Assembly: GCA_025355935.1 (NCBI GenBank)
Contig: JANXYS010000163.1
Coordinates: forward strand, 1-15,599
Length of the DNA: 15,599 nucleotides
Source: Chitinophagales bacterium
GTDB lineage: Bacteria; Bacteroidota; Bacteroidia; Chitinophagales; Chitinophagaceae
Reading direction: 5' to 3'
Shown here: positions 1 to 7,108 of the stretch, piece by piece
How positions within the stretch are numbered: position 1 is the stretch's first letter
Layout: each line of letters begins with the position of its first letter
Translations under genes and position numbers: made by a program
The notes under the pieces: generated by a model
What the model was told of the DNA's origin: nothing
The model's input: only the letters and a program-made list of their open reading frames with translations
Database searches by the model: none

Positions 1-477
1 TTTCGTAAGAGTGTACATTCCTTCCTTTTCACCTTCCATTTTTTTACCGGATTTGTCTAACAGGATAATATGACCTTCTTCAACAAAATACTTAACCGGC
101 CCGTCCGACATTCCTTTTAACTCGATGACTGACCCGCTTGCCCAAGTAAAATTTCCATGTTCAAGAACTGTTTTTGTCTTTGAATGCCCAATCATCTTCG
201 TAGCAATCATGTAAGTGTTTCCGTTATGCAACATAATCTCTGTTTCGATCCCCGCACAATCTTTACAAGGTAATATTCCTTTGTAGGTTCCTTTCCAATC
301 CAGCGAATCCTGAGCGGTGTGAGAGGTATCAATTGCGGCAGTTATCATATTAGTATCCGTAGGCAATTTTACTGCACCGATACTATCCGCATAGTTATTA
401 TTTTCCTTATTGCTTTTAACCTGGCAGGAACATAATAGAATGATGGAAATGTAAATACAAAAATGAACAAGCCTCAT
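1..477 (-). CDS. NlpE-like outer-membrane lipoprotein, partial (3' end beyond window)
   Basis: I translated this frame by hand: it starts with ATG at 477 and stays open for 159 codons to the window edge, so the C-terminus is missing. The N-terminus is a lipoprotein signal with lipobox LCSC and acylated Cys18. After a linker rich in Asn, Asp and Thr, a domain from about residue 61 begins WKGTYKGILPCKDCAGIET. The CxxC (C71, C74) within LPCxDCxGI is the hallmark of the NlpE N-terminal domain. In E. coli NlpE is an outer-membrane lipoprotein that signals surface contact and envelope or copper stress. Many Bacteroidota proteins with only this domain have no known function, so no Cpx role is claimed. 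The start lies 6 bases after the nuoE stop, so the gene should be cotranscribed with the nuo genes. No Shine-Dalgarno sequence is visible. Confidence 0.75.
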   Translation of the reverse strand, partial: MRLVHFCIYISIILLCSCQVKSNKENNNYADSIGAVKLPTDTNMITAAIDTSHTAQDSLDWKGTYKGILPCKDCAGIETEIMLHNGNTYMIATKMIGHSKTKTVLEHGNFTWASGSVIELKGMSDGPVKYFVEEGHIILLDKSGKKMEGEKEGMYTLTK

Positions 478-483
478 GGTATA

Positions 484-978
484 CTAATTTACTTTTGATC
501 TGCACTCACTGATGATTCCATCCACTTTTTCTTTTGTAAGATGTTCACGATAATTTTTGCCCAACTGCATCATCGGCGCATAACCACAAGCGCCGAGGCA
601 TTCTACCGTTTTTAACGTAAATAGTCCATCGGTGGTAGTTTCTCCAACGTTGATATTTAGTTGTTGCTTTATATAGTCGCTGATGTCGTCGCAGCCATTG
701 ATCATACATGGGCCGGTTTGGCAGACTTCGAACATAAATCTTCCAACTGGTTTTAAATTATACATACTGTAAAAGCTGGCTACCTCGTAAACTTCAATGG
801 GCTCGATATGTAGCAGGGAGGCTACATAATCCATAACCGGTACATCCAACCACCCTTCAAACTCGTCCTGGGCAAGGTGCAAGACCGGGAGCAATGCGCT
901 TTTTTGCTTACCGTCCGGGTAGCGCTTTATGATCTCATAAACCTTGTCTAACTTGTCTTGTGAAAATTGAACATCCAT
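484..978 (-). CDS. nuoE: NADH-quinone oxidoreductase subunit E (24 kDa-type [2Fe-2S] subunit)
   Basis: This is the thioredoxin-like [2Fe-2S] subunit of the NADH-oxidising arm of complex I, which carries cluster N1a next to the flavin subunit NuoF. The 164-residue length is normal. An N-terminal helical part contains the family pattern of ALLPVLHLAQ and EVASFYSMY (about residues 28-73). The cluster ligands follow as C86 and C91 in CQTGPC, and C127 and C131 in CLGACGYAP. All four are present, so the subunit should be functional. It is the fifth gene of the nuoABCDE run, 29 bases after nuoD. Its start is preceded by an A/T-rich stretch rather than a Shine-Dalgarno sequence. What follows it here is a NlpE-like lipoprotein gene rather than nuoF. 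Confidence 0.96.
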   Translation of the reverse strand: MDVQFSQDKLDKVYEIIKRYPDGKQKSALLPVLHLAQDEFEGWLDVPVMDYVASLLHIEPIEVYEVASFYSMYNLKPVGRFMFEVCQTGPCMINGCDDISDYIKQQLNINVGETTTDGLFTLKTVECLGACGYAPMMQLGKNYREHLTKEKVDGIISECRSKVN

Positions 979-1007
979 AATTTTATTCTTGAATCTTAAT
1001 TTTTAGA

Positions 1008-2246
1008 CTAGCCATCTAGCTCGCCGGCAATGAGATTTAAACTGCTCATTGTAATGATTGCGTCACTTAGCATCCCTCCTTTAATTAATTCAGGGTATGC
1101 CTGGTAATAAATAAAACATGGGCGGCGGAAATGAAGACGATACGGTGTTCGGCCACCATCACTGATAAGATAAAATCCGAGTTCCCCATTAGCACCTTCT
1201 ACAGAATTGTATACTTCTCCCACTGGCATTTCTGCTTCACCCATCACAATTTTAAAGTGATAGATAAGGGCCTCCATTTTAGTATAGACGTCTTTCTTTT
1301 CAGGAAGGTAGTATGCGGGTACATCCGCATGATAAACTTCAGCTTCCGCACCTTTGATGTTCTTCACTTTTTCGTAGGCCTGTTTGATGATACTGAGGCT
1401 TTCCCACATTTCCTGGTTGCGAACCAAGAACCTGTCATAACAATCTCCCGTTTTTCCTACCGGGATGGTGAAATCAAAATCTTCGTAACTGCTGTAGGGT
1501 GTATGCACTCTAACATCATAGTCAACACCTGCCGCCCGAAGATTGGGACCGGTGAAACCATAATTCAATGCGCGTTCGGCAGAAATAGGGCCGCAACCTA
1601 TGGTACGTTCCATAAATATGCGGTTGCGGGTAAATAAGTTTTCAAATTCGCGAAGCTGCGCGGGGTAGCCATGTTTCTCATCAAGGAATTTGTCTAGTTT
1701 CTCCCAGGCGACAGCTGTAAAATTTCGTTCAAAGCCGCCGATACGTCCAATATTAGTGGTAAGTCTTGAGCCACAAATTTCCTCATATATTTCATATATC
1801 AGCTCCCGGAACTGCATAAGGTAAAGGAACCCGGAATATGCCCCGCTGTCCACTCCGACAATTGAGTTACAAATCAGGTGATCGCTTATTCTGGAAAGTT
1901 CCATAATGATCACCCTTAAGTAATCTACCCGCTTAGGGGTTTTCACACCGAGAAGCTTTTCGCAGGTAAGATGCCAGCCCATATTATTTATGGGTGAAGA
2001 ACAATAGTTAAGCCTATCAGTAAGTGGCGTTATCTGGTAAAGAGGCCGACGTTCCGCAATTTTCTCAAAAGCACGATGGATATACCCAACTGTTGATGTT
2101 GCTTTTAAGATTCGCTCGCCATCAAGTTCAAGTATATTTTGAAAAACACCGTGTGTCGCTGGATGCGTAGGCCCGAGATTCAATGTGTTGGTCTGCTTCT
2201 CGAGTGAACCTTCCGGCAATAAAATGTGATCTGATGTATCTACCAT
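1008..2246 (-). CDS. nuoD: NADH-quinone oxidoreductase subunit D (49 kDa-type)
   Basis: This is the 49 kDa-type subunit of the complex I peripheral arm, which with NuoB forms the quinone-binding cavity. It descends from the [NiFe]-hydrogenase large subunit. The 412-residue length fits a stand-alone NuoD without a fused NuoC part. Near the N-terminus LNLGPTHPATHGV carries H28 and H32, and DRLNY carries Y81. The 49-residue spacing of H32 and Y81 equals that of the quinone-contacting His38/Tyr87 pair in Thermus Nqo4. The C-terminus has the conserved RRPCFIYYQAYPELIKGG and SLNLIAGELDG region. The gene lies between nuoC (46-base gap) and nuoE (29-base gap). A 168-codon open frame on the opposite strand inside it is a shadow. 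Confidence 0.97.
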   Translation of the reverse strand: MVDTSDHILLPEGSLEKQTNTLNLGPTHPATHGVFQNILELDGERILKATSTVGYIHRAFEKIAERRPLYQITPLTDRLNYCSSPINNMGWHLTCEKLLGVKTPKRVDYLRVIIMELSRISDHLICNSIVGVDSGAYSGFLYLMQFRELIYEIYEEICGSRLTTNIGRIGGFERNFTAVAWEKLDKFLDEKHGYPAQLREFENLFTRNRIFMERTIGCGPISAERALNYGFTGPNLRAAGVDYDVRVHTPYSSYEDFDFTIPVGKTGDCYDRFLVRNQEMWESLSIIKQAYEKVKNIKGAEAEVYHADVPAYYLPEKKDVYTKMEALIYHFKIVMGEAEMPVGEVYNSVEGANGELGFYLISDGGRTPYRLHFRRPCFIYYQAYPELIKGGMLSDAIITMSSLNLIAGELDG

Positions 2247-2292
2247 TTATTATTGATATTTAAAACCATTTTGATTATAGTACTTCAAAATA

Positions 2293-2808
2293 TTATTGTC
2301 TTCCACCTCTCCCAAACATTTCGTCATCTTTATCAATCCTGGTCTGGTCTTCCAAAGGAAATTCTTTTCTCATCGGAAAATAATCCATTTCATCAACATT
2401 CAATATCCGGATAAGATTTGGATGGCCGACAAAATTTACTCCGTAAAAATCATATGTTTCGCGTTCCATAAAGTTAGCCGACATGTATAATGCTGTTGCA
2501 CTAAATACATCCGGCTTGCTGATGTCGGTAAATACCTTGAAGCGAATACGGACATTATCTTTCAGGTTATGTAGATGATAAACAACTGCTAATTCAGCTC
2601 CCGGGCTTCCCGGGTAATGAACAGCCTGGAGATCAGTAAGAAATTGAAAGTTTAAGACATCGTCATCAAAAAGGTACTGTAAAACCTTAAGATTCAAATC
2701 TTTTGGCCCGGAAAACGTGAGCATTCCGTACGGTTCGCCCCAGTTGTATAAAACCTCGCCGAATTTCTCTGTAAGTTTTTGTTGTATCGTTTCGTTAGTT
2801 AAAGCCAT
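2293..2808 (-). CDS. nuoC: NADH-quinone oxidoreductase subunit C (30 kDa-type)
   Basis: This is the 30 kDa-type structural subunit of the complex I peripheral arm, packed against NuoD. The 171-residue length is typical of unfused NuoC. The family signature is clear near residues 114-150: ERETYDFYGVNFVGHPN followed by RIL and a PMRKEFPLEDQTR tail. The start at 2808 gives a normal N-terminus, and the upstream AAAATATG context is A-rich, as usual in Bacteroidota. It follows nuoB after a 74-base gap and precedes nuoD. The gene keeps C and D as separate proteins, unlike the enterobacterial nuoCD fusion. Confidence 0.96.
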   Translation of the reverse strand: MALTNETIQQKLTEKFGEVLYNWGEPYGMLTFSGPKDLNLKVLQYLFDDDVLNFQFLTDLQAVHYPGSPGAELAVVYHLHNLKDNVRIRFKVFTDISKPDVFSATALYMSANFMERETYDFYGVNFVGHPNLIRILNVDEMDYFPMRKEFPLEDQTRIDKDDEMFGRGGRQ

Positions 2809-2882
2809 ATTTTAATAAGATCAAAAAATTGAACGCCGGGAAAAAAGCCGGACATTTTTATATCGCAAGGGAGGTAGCACAG

Positions 2883-3446
2883 CTACTGTATCCCATAACC
2901 TGATAAAAGCTCTTTATAATGATCGCCATGACGGCGGCGCAAACTTTCATTTTGAACAAGGTCCTGGATCTTCATAAATCCATCCAGAATTGCTTCGGGC
3001 CTCGGAGGACATCCGGGCACATACACATCAACGGGAATTATCTGGTCTATGCCCTGTAATACAGAATAGGTGTCAAAAATACCGCCACTGCTAGCACAGG
3101 CTCCGACCGCCATTACCCAACGCGGTTCAGCCATTTGGAGATATACCTGCTTAACAATTGGACCCATTTTTTTGGCTATAGTTCCCATAACCATCAGCAG
3201 ATCACATTGACGGGGGGAGAAACTAACCCGCTCAGATCCAAATCGCGCAAGGTCGTAGTGGCTTCCCATTGTGGCCATGAATTCGATTCCACAGCAACTG
3301 GTCGCAAATGGGAGGGGCCAGAGCGAGTTCTTTCGTGCTAAACCAACTACTTTTTCGAAGTTTGTAGCCATAAATCCCTCTCCCATATAACCTTCGGGGA
3401 TACCCTCAAATTTTATTGTATTATTGAATTGTACCGGACGTGCCAT
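2883..3446 (-). CDS. nuoB: NADH-quinone oxidoreductase subunit B (PSST-type, cluster N2)
   Basis: This subunit holds [4Fe-4S] cluster N2, the last iron-sulfur centre before quinone, at the junction of the peripheral and membrane arms. The four expected ligands are visible: the adjacent pair C51 and C52 in TSCCGIE, C117 in GACAS, and C146 in PGCPPRPE. The family block FGSERVSFSPRQCD lies between them. The 187-residue length is normal. The chosen ATG gives the N-terminus MARPVQFNN; the first nine coding bases (ATGGCACGT) also occur once more 34 bases upstream, out of frame. The gene sits after nuoA across a 95-base gap that contains an inverted repeat (see the repeat entry). Confidence 0.97.
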   Translation of the reverse strand: MARPVQFNNTIKFEGIPEGYMGEGFMATNFEKVVGLARKNSLWPLPFATSCCGIEFMATMGSHYDLARFGSERVSFSPRQCDLLMVMGTIAKKMGPIVKQVYLQMAEPRWVMAVGACASSGGIFDTYSVLQGIDQIIPVDVYVPGCPPRPEAILDGFMKIQDLVQNESLRRRHGDHYKELLSGYGIQ

Positions 3447-3465
3447 AATAAATGCAATTTGCTAA

Positions 3466-3529
3466 TTGCCAACGTGCCATTGGACATTAATCGGTGTTTT
3501 CATGCGTTTGCAAACTGGCACGTTCGCAA
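3466..3529. repeat. Imperfect inverted repeat in the nuoA-nuoB gap
   Basis: The arms TTGCCAACGTGCCA (3466-3479) and TGGCACGTTCGCAA (3516-3529) pair at 13 of 14 positions around a 36-base spacer. A 10-base palindrome GTTTGCAAAC (3506-3515) abuts the right arm. The surrounding bases are built from short recurring TTTGC, TTGCC and TGCCA words. It could form a long-looped hairpin in the nuo transcript, or be a copy of a short interspersed repeat. It lacks a T-run, so it does not look like an intrinsic terminator. Confidence 0.6.
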
Positions 3530-3541
3530 AGTAAGGAGGTA

Positions 3542-3937
3542 TTATTCTTCCCACGTCATTGCTCCTTTCTTAAATATATATATGAATCCAGCAAGAAAAA
3601 ACGCAACGAACATAACAACTGCGCCGAATCCCGGCCAGCCAAGTTCCCTGAAATTAACAGCATAAGGGTAGAAAAAGATCACTTCAACATCAAACAAAAC
3701 AAAAAGTATCGCCACCAGGAAGTATTTGATAGCTATCGGCTGGCGGGCATTACCCTTAATCTCGATGCCACTTTCAAAGTTCAGGAGCTTATCTGAAGTC
3801 TTTCGTTTCGGCCCCAGGAGATCAGACCCGAAGATCATGAGACTGAGCAGTCCCACTGCAAAAAATAGTTGAATAACGATAGGTAAATAATTACCTGCAT
3901 TGTTTAGATCCTGTACCTGAAGTAAATAAAAATCCAT
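3542..3937 (-). CDS. nuoA: NADH-quinone oxidoreductase subunit A
   Basis: This small membrane subunit of complex I (ND3 homologue) lies at the quinone end of the proton-pumping arm and is the usual first gene of a nuo operon. The 131-residue protein has three hydrophobic segments, at about residues 17-38, 68-90 and 102-122. The family hallmark FDVEVIFFYPYA spans the end of the second helix, with its conserved acidic residues. The loop between helices 1 and 2, with ESGIE, is the mobile ND3-type loop. The start is supported by an AGGA sequence about six bases upstream and by a good promoter ending just before it. The 5' leader would be only about 14 bases. Confidence 0.96.
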   Translation of the reverse strand: MDFYLLQVQDLNNAGNYLPIVIQLFFAVGLLSLMIFGSDLLGPKRKTSDKLLNFESGIEIKGNARQPIAIKYFLVAILFVLFDVEVIFFYPYAVNFRELGWPGFGAVVMFVAFFLAGFIYIFKKGAMTWEE

Positions 3938-3955
3938 ATGATCCTAAGATTTACG

Positions 3956-3985
3956 CAAAAATAAGCCAGCAGACTCAATATCCAA
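3956..3985 (-). promoter_or_regulatory. Predicted promoter of the nuo operon
   Basis: Read on the minus strand, TTG (3985-3983) is followed by exactly 19 bases and then TATTTTTG (3963-3956). This fits the Bacteroidota housekeeping promoter pattern TTG-N19-TAnnTTTG in every defined position. It lies between the terminator of the TPR gene and the nuoA start, where a promoter is required. The inferred start of transcription is near 3950. Confidence 0.7.
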
Positions 3986-4013
3986 TATTCCGATTTATAA
4001 ATTACTCAAGTAA

Positions 4014-4045
4014 AAAAGCCTGCTAATGTTAATTAGCAGGCTTTT
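4014..4045 (-). terminator. Rho-independent terminator of the TPR gene
   Basis: A perfect 14-base-pair stem, AAAAGCCTGCTAAT (4014-4027) with its complement ATTAGCAGGCTTTT (4032-4045), encloses a four-base loop. On the minus strand the stem ends in a run of six T. It begins 20 bases past the TPR gene stop and insulates that gene from the nuo promoter. Confidence 0.9.
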
Positions 4046-4065
4046 AAAAAATATGATGGTTCTGA

Positions 4066-5793
4066 CTATTTTTTCTGGGCAGGTTTTGGCTTAGCTGCGG
4101 GCTTAGATCCTGGCTTTGCCGGAGGGGAAGGTTTAGAAGACGCTGCCGGCTTTTTTGGAGCTGCATTTGGGTCGTTCTTGCTAATAAAATCGCGATTAGT
4201 GATGAGTTGTGCATCCGTAGGATCTAGTGCAAGAGCCTTGTCTACGTAGCTTAATGCTTTTGCCTGGTCCTTTTTTACATTATAATAATATTCGATAAAG
4301 TAACGATAAGCACCCGTTAATTGATCTTTCACTTTTGATTTGTCCGGCGCAGCTTCCCCAACTGCGATGGCTTTCTCATAGGAGGGGATAGCAAGACCTT
4401 GTGCGCCAGTACTGTCCATTCCGGCATTAGATTTTCCAATCATGTAATAACCAAAAATGTCATCCGGATATTTCACGGTGTACTTATTAAATATATCGAT
4501 AGCCTGCGGAAATTGACCTGCACGGAAGTAATCATAACCTGCATAATATAAATCGGTCTTACCGTAATTTTTCTTTACATCCAAAATTTTCGAGTACCAA
4601 AGGGCAGCTGATTTATAATCCTTCTGAGTTTCATACGCCTGGGCTAATGATTTTAAATAAGCCGCTTTATTCACCTCAACTGTATCGAGTGCTACAGCCC
4701 TCTCTACCAGCTGGCCTACACGAACTTCGTTACCGGGGAACTTAAGCAGAAGGGCAGCGTATGCAGAATAATCTCCGCCTTCGATTTTGCTTGTATCCTG
4801 GCGTTTAAAATATTCTTCAAAGTTTGATTTTGCATTAACAGAATCTCCAAGCCTGTTGTAGGCAAAGGATTTAATTTTATAAAGATTTACATAAGGACTG
4901 GCGCCTTCAGCAGCTATACATTCATCAGCTTTTTTAACTGCTTCAGCAAACTTTGCCTGAGCGTATAAAATGGAGGCCCTATATGAACAAGCTTTAGGAT
5001 CATCATCAGATGAAGACAAATATTTTTCAAGAAACTCAGCACTTCTACCAACATTGGTCTGATAATAATAGCTATACAACGTATTGTACACCGGGGCATA
5101 CTTAGCATCTTTTGCAATGGCATCATTATAATATTTCATATACAGCTCCTCTTGACCATATCCCTGGGTTTGATAAACTCGACCCGAGCGATAGATAGCA
5201 CGGGCGTAATTTGGGTCGATAGCTAAAGCTTCGCCATAAGCTTTTATGGCGTTCCCACCATCTGCCAGCTTGCGGTAGGCATCGCCTAAATTGGCCCAAA
5301 CCTCAGGATCTCTAAATTTCTTGATCTGTGTAGCCTGCCTTAATTTTTCGATGGCATAATTTGCATCTCCATTGCGACTATCCGGGTTTCCATTAGCAAA
5401 TCCTATTGCGTTCAGTACAGCAATACTTTTACCCTGGCTTAAAGATATAGCCGTTTCGAAATGTTGCTTCGCGTCGGCGGTTTTTCCTTCCAATAATTCT
5501 ACATGGCCAACACCAGCAAGAATCAGCGCGCTATTTGGTGCAGCCGCCATTCTTTTCAGATAAATGGCTTTAGCTCCGGCAAGATTTTCAAGACCAATCT
5601 CTGCCTGGCCCAGCCAGTAAACTGCTTCTTCATCGTTAGGATTTGCTGCTAAAACTTTTTGAAATACATTTTTAGCACTTTGAAACCTTTCATAATACAT
5701 AAATTTCTTACCATCACTTATACTTTGCGCAACCAAAGCGCTGGTAAAGAATAAGGCAGCTAGGAAAAATATTCCGGCTTTAATTTTCTTCAT
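4066..5793 (-). CDS. Secreted tetratricopeptide-repeat protein
   Basis: The 575-residue protein begins with a Sec signal peptide (MKKIKAGIFFLAALFFTSALVA, cut probably after A22), so it should be periplasmic or envelope-associated. Residues from about 25 to 535 are made of TPR-like helix pairs. Examples are NPNDEEAVYWLGQAEIGLENLAGAK, DPEVWANLGDAYRKLADGGNA, and DPNYARAIYRSGRVYQTQG. The last 35 residues are a low-complexity tail of Pro, Ala, Lys and Ser ending PKPAQKK. Such arrays act as protein-binding scaffolds; the partner is not known. It is the last gene of the tonB-like cluster, 71 bases after the PstS-like gene, and ends at a strong terminator. Similar TPR genes commonly follow a TonB/PstS-like pair in Bacteroidota as far as I recall, which suggests a shared envelope role. 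Confidence 0.85.
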   Translation of the reverse strand: MKKIKAGIFFLAALFFTSALVAQSISDGKKFMYYERFQSAKNVFQKVLAANPNDEEAVYWLGQAEIGLENLAGAKAIYLKRMAAAPNSALILAGVGHVELLEGKTADAKQHFETAISLSQGKSIAVLNAIGFANGNPDSRNGDANYAIEKLRQATQIKKFRDPEVWANLGDAYRKLADGGNAIKAYGEALAIDPNYARAIYRSGRVYQTQGYGQEELYMKYYNDAIAKDAKYAPVYNTLYSYYYQTNVGRSAEFLEKYLSSSDDDPKACSYRASILYAQAKFAEAVKKADECIAAEGASPYVNLYKIKSFAYNRLGDSVNAKSNFEEYFKRQDTSKIEGGDYSAYAALLLKFPGNEVRVGQLVERAVALDTVEVNKAAYLKSLAQAYETQKDYKSAALWYSKILDVKKNYGKTDLYYAGYDYFRAGQFPQAIDIFNKYTVKYPDDIFGYYMIGKSNAGMDSTGAQGLAIPSYEKAIAVGEAAPDKSKVKDQLTGAYRYFIEYYYNVKKDQAKALSYVDKALALDPTDAQLITNRDFISKNDPNAAPKKPAASSKPSPPAKPGSKPAAKPKPAQKK

Positions 5794-5864
5794 GAGTTTT
5801 ATTTTGTTTTATAGACTGGTGCAATGTAAAAAAAAATACAAGATTCTGTTAAATGCTTTATTGA

Positions 5865-6806
5865 TTAATCTTCGGGGATTTTTTGATTGACTCTTACGTT
5901 CCTGATATCAAAATCCATCACTGGTCCCAGGTAAGCTCTGCTGAAAATTAGTTGGCCTCTTTCAAACTTCAAAAAGCTGGTAAACCCTGTTCCCAACCCC
6001 TCAAAATTTTCTTTGATCACATAATACAAACCTCGTACCAAAGGGTACCTATGTGTTAAAATGCTTTGCTGCATTGGCTTTACGTAAGGTGTGTCCTTAC
6101 AAAGCTCACATCTTACATAAGCAATTTTTATTTTTTGTAACATCTTCACCTGAGTAGGAATTTCAGGATTTCCGACCCAATTGATGCCCACCAAACCAAC
6201 TGCATCGGGAGTTTTAGCCACGTATTCAATCACCGCCTGTGTGTTTGAGGCAGCCTTAACAACACTTGTATCAAATTTTCCCCCCTTCAGCACAGAATCT
6301 GTTATAAAACGAACCGTACTGGTGGCATTTAACCCATCAAAAACAATGCGCTGATTACGGTTGACTTTGCCTTCAAGCTGATCTCTTAACCGCTGCATAG
6401 TAAAAAGGGTATCGTGACTTGCGGCATTTACAATAATGGCTACAGCGTCTGATGCAACAGGCTGCGCGCCGGGAATATAATTAAGAGAGTCAATTAAATA
6501 CTTCTCTTCTTTTGGAAGCAGGCCCCTGGTTATTATAACAAGACGGGTTGCGGTATCAGAAAAGAGGTCCCGCAGACAATCAGCTTCAGGCTTGTACGCT
6601 GCAATAATGTGCGCATCAGGAAAAGATGACTCATACATCTGGATCTGATCCTCTATTACCGGCCTGAAAGACTCATCGGCACTTATATGTATAGTGCCGC
6701 TGATTGGAGTATCAGAAAGATACTTGCTTTGGTTTTTCGACTTGCAGGATAAAACCATAACAGCAACCAGTAAAATCCCCAAATACATTCTGAATCGCGT
6801 TATCAT
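5865..6806 (-). CDS. PstS-like substrate-binding lipoprotein
   Basis: A 313-residue periplasmic-binding-protein-fold lipoprotein of the PstS (phosphate-binding) type. I place the start at the ATG at 6806, not at the longer open frame reaching 6869. This start gives a clean lipoprotein signal with lipobox VLSC and acylated C21, follows a purine-rich AGAGAG, and overlaps the upstream stop as ATGA. The first lobe carries SGTIHISADESFRPVIEDQI (about residues 36-55). The phrases SDAVAIIVN and FDGLNATSTVRF resemble the hinge and second lobe of phosphate-binding proteins. No pstC, pstA or pstB is nearby, so phosphate import is not supported. The gene sits between a tiny membrane protein and a TPR protein in a tonB-led cluster, which points to an accessory envelope role. 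The ligand is unknown. Confidence 0.8.
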   Translation of the reverse strand: MITRFRMYLGILLVAVMVLSCKSKNQSKYLSDTPISGTIHISADESFRPVIEDQIQMYESSFPDAHIIAAYKPEADCLRDLFSDTATRLVIITRGLLPKEEKYLIDSLNYIPGAQPVASDAVAIIVNAASHDTLFTMQRLRDQLEGKVNRNQRIVFDGLNATSTVRFITDSVLKGGKFDTSVVKAASNTQAVIEYVAKTPDAVGLVGINWVGNPEIPTQVKMLQKIKIAYVRCELCKDTPYVKPMQQSILTHRYPLVRGLYYVIKENFEGLGTGFTSFLKFERGQLIFSRAYLGPVMDFDIRNVRVNQKIPED

Positions 6807-7063
6807 CTCTCTTTTAAATAATTTTTTTTGTAGCCCCTGTAGATCCTGAATGCACCATAGACGGTACAAATGCTCCCGAATATTCGCATGGTAACATCAT
6901 CGAAGCGCGCTTCTATGCCGGTATGAAATTGTTTAATGAATATAATAAAGATGCCCATTGCAAGCCATAAAGCTCCCATACCAAAATCCATAACGCTTCT
7001 CATTCGTATGTATCCCCGGTGCCGTTCTTCCTGCGGGTCCCTTTCAAATTCTTCCAATGCCAT
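6803..7063 (-). CDS. Small two-helix membrane protein, unknown function
   Basis: An 86-residue protein I do not recognise as a named family. A charged N-terminus with ALEEFERDPQEERHRGYIRMR (part) precedes a hydrophobic segment at about residues 27-45 (GMGALWLAMGIFIIFIK). After a short linker, a second weaker hydrophobic segment at about 60-76 (MRIFGSICTVYGAFRIY) follows, and the protein ends in a basic tail. It is therefore a hairpin-type inner-membrane protein. Its stop overlaps the start of the PstS-like gene by four bases (ATGA), so translation of the two should be coupled. It follows the tonB-like gene by 45 bases. That position suggests it works with the transducer or the lipoprotein, but no function can be stated. 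Confidence 0.8.
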   Translation of the reverse strand: MALEEFERDPQEERHRGYIRMRSVMDFGMGALWLAMGIFIIFIKQFHTGIEARFDDVTMRIFGSICTVYGAFRIYRGYKKNYLKER

Positions 7064-7108
7064 AGATTTATTTTAGAAACAGCAATTTACAAATAAAACT
7101 TTAAGGGA

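Noticed and set aside
1..477. A Cpx-type stress pathway linking the NlpE-like lipoprotein and the Spy-like protein at 13712
   Set aside because: The genes are 13 kb apart in unrelated units, no CpxA/CpxR-type kinase or regulator is in the window, and both assignments rest on single domains.
1131..1637. A 168-codon plus-strand open frame inside nuoD
   Set aside because: It lies wholly antisense to a well-conserved gene, shows no recognisable domain, and its Cys/Phe/His-rich composition is what reversed codons give.
2836..2851. CCGG...CCGG hairpin in the nuoB-nuoC gap
   Set aside because: Only four base pairs and no T-run after the stem; too weak to call a terminator or processing site.
3429..3796. 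Overlapping plus-strand open frames across nuoA and the nuoA-nuoB gap
   Set aside because: They are antisense to nuoA, overlap each other, have no start context, and match no family; the gap is better explained as an inverted repeat.
5865..6806. A phosphate-import (pst) operon
   Set aside because: No pstC, pstA, pstB or phoU lies beside the PstS-like gene; its neighbours are a TonB-type transducer, a tiny membrane protein and a TPR protein.
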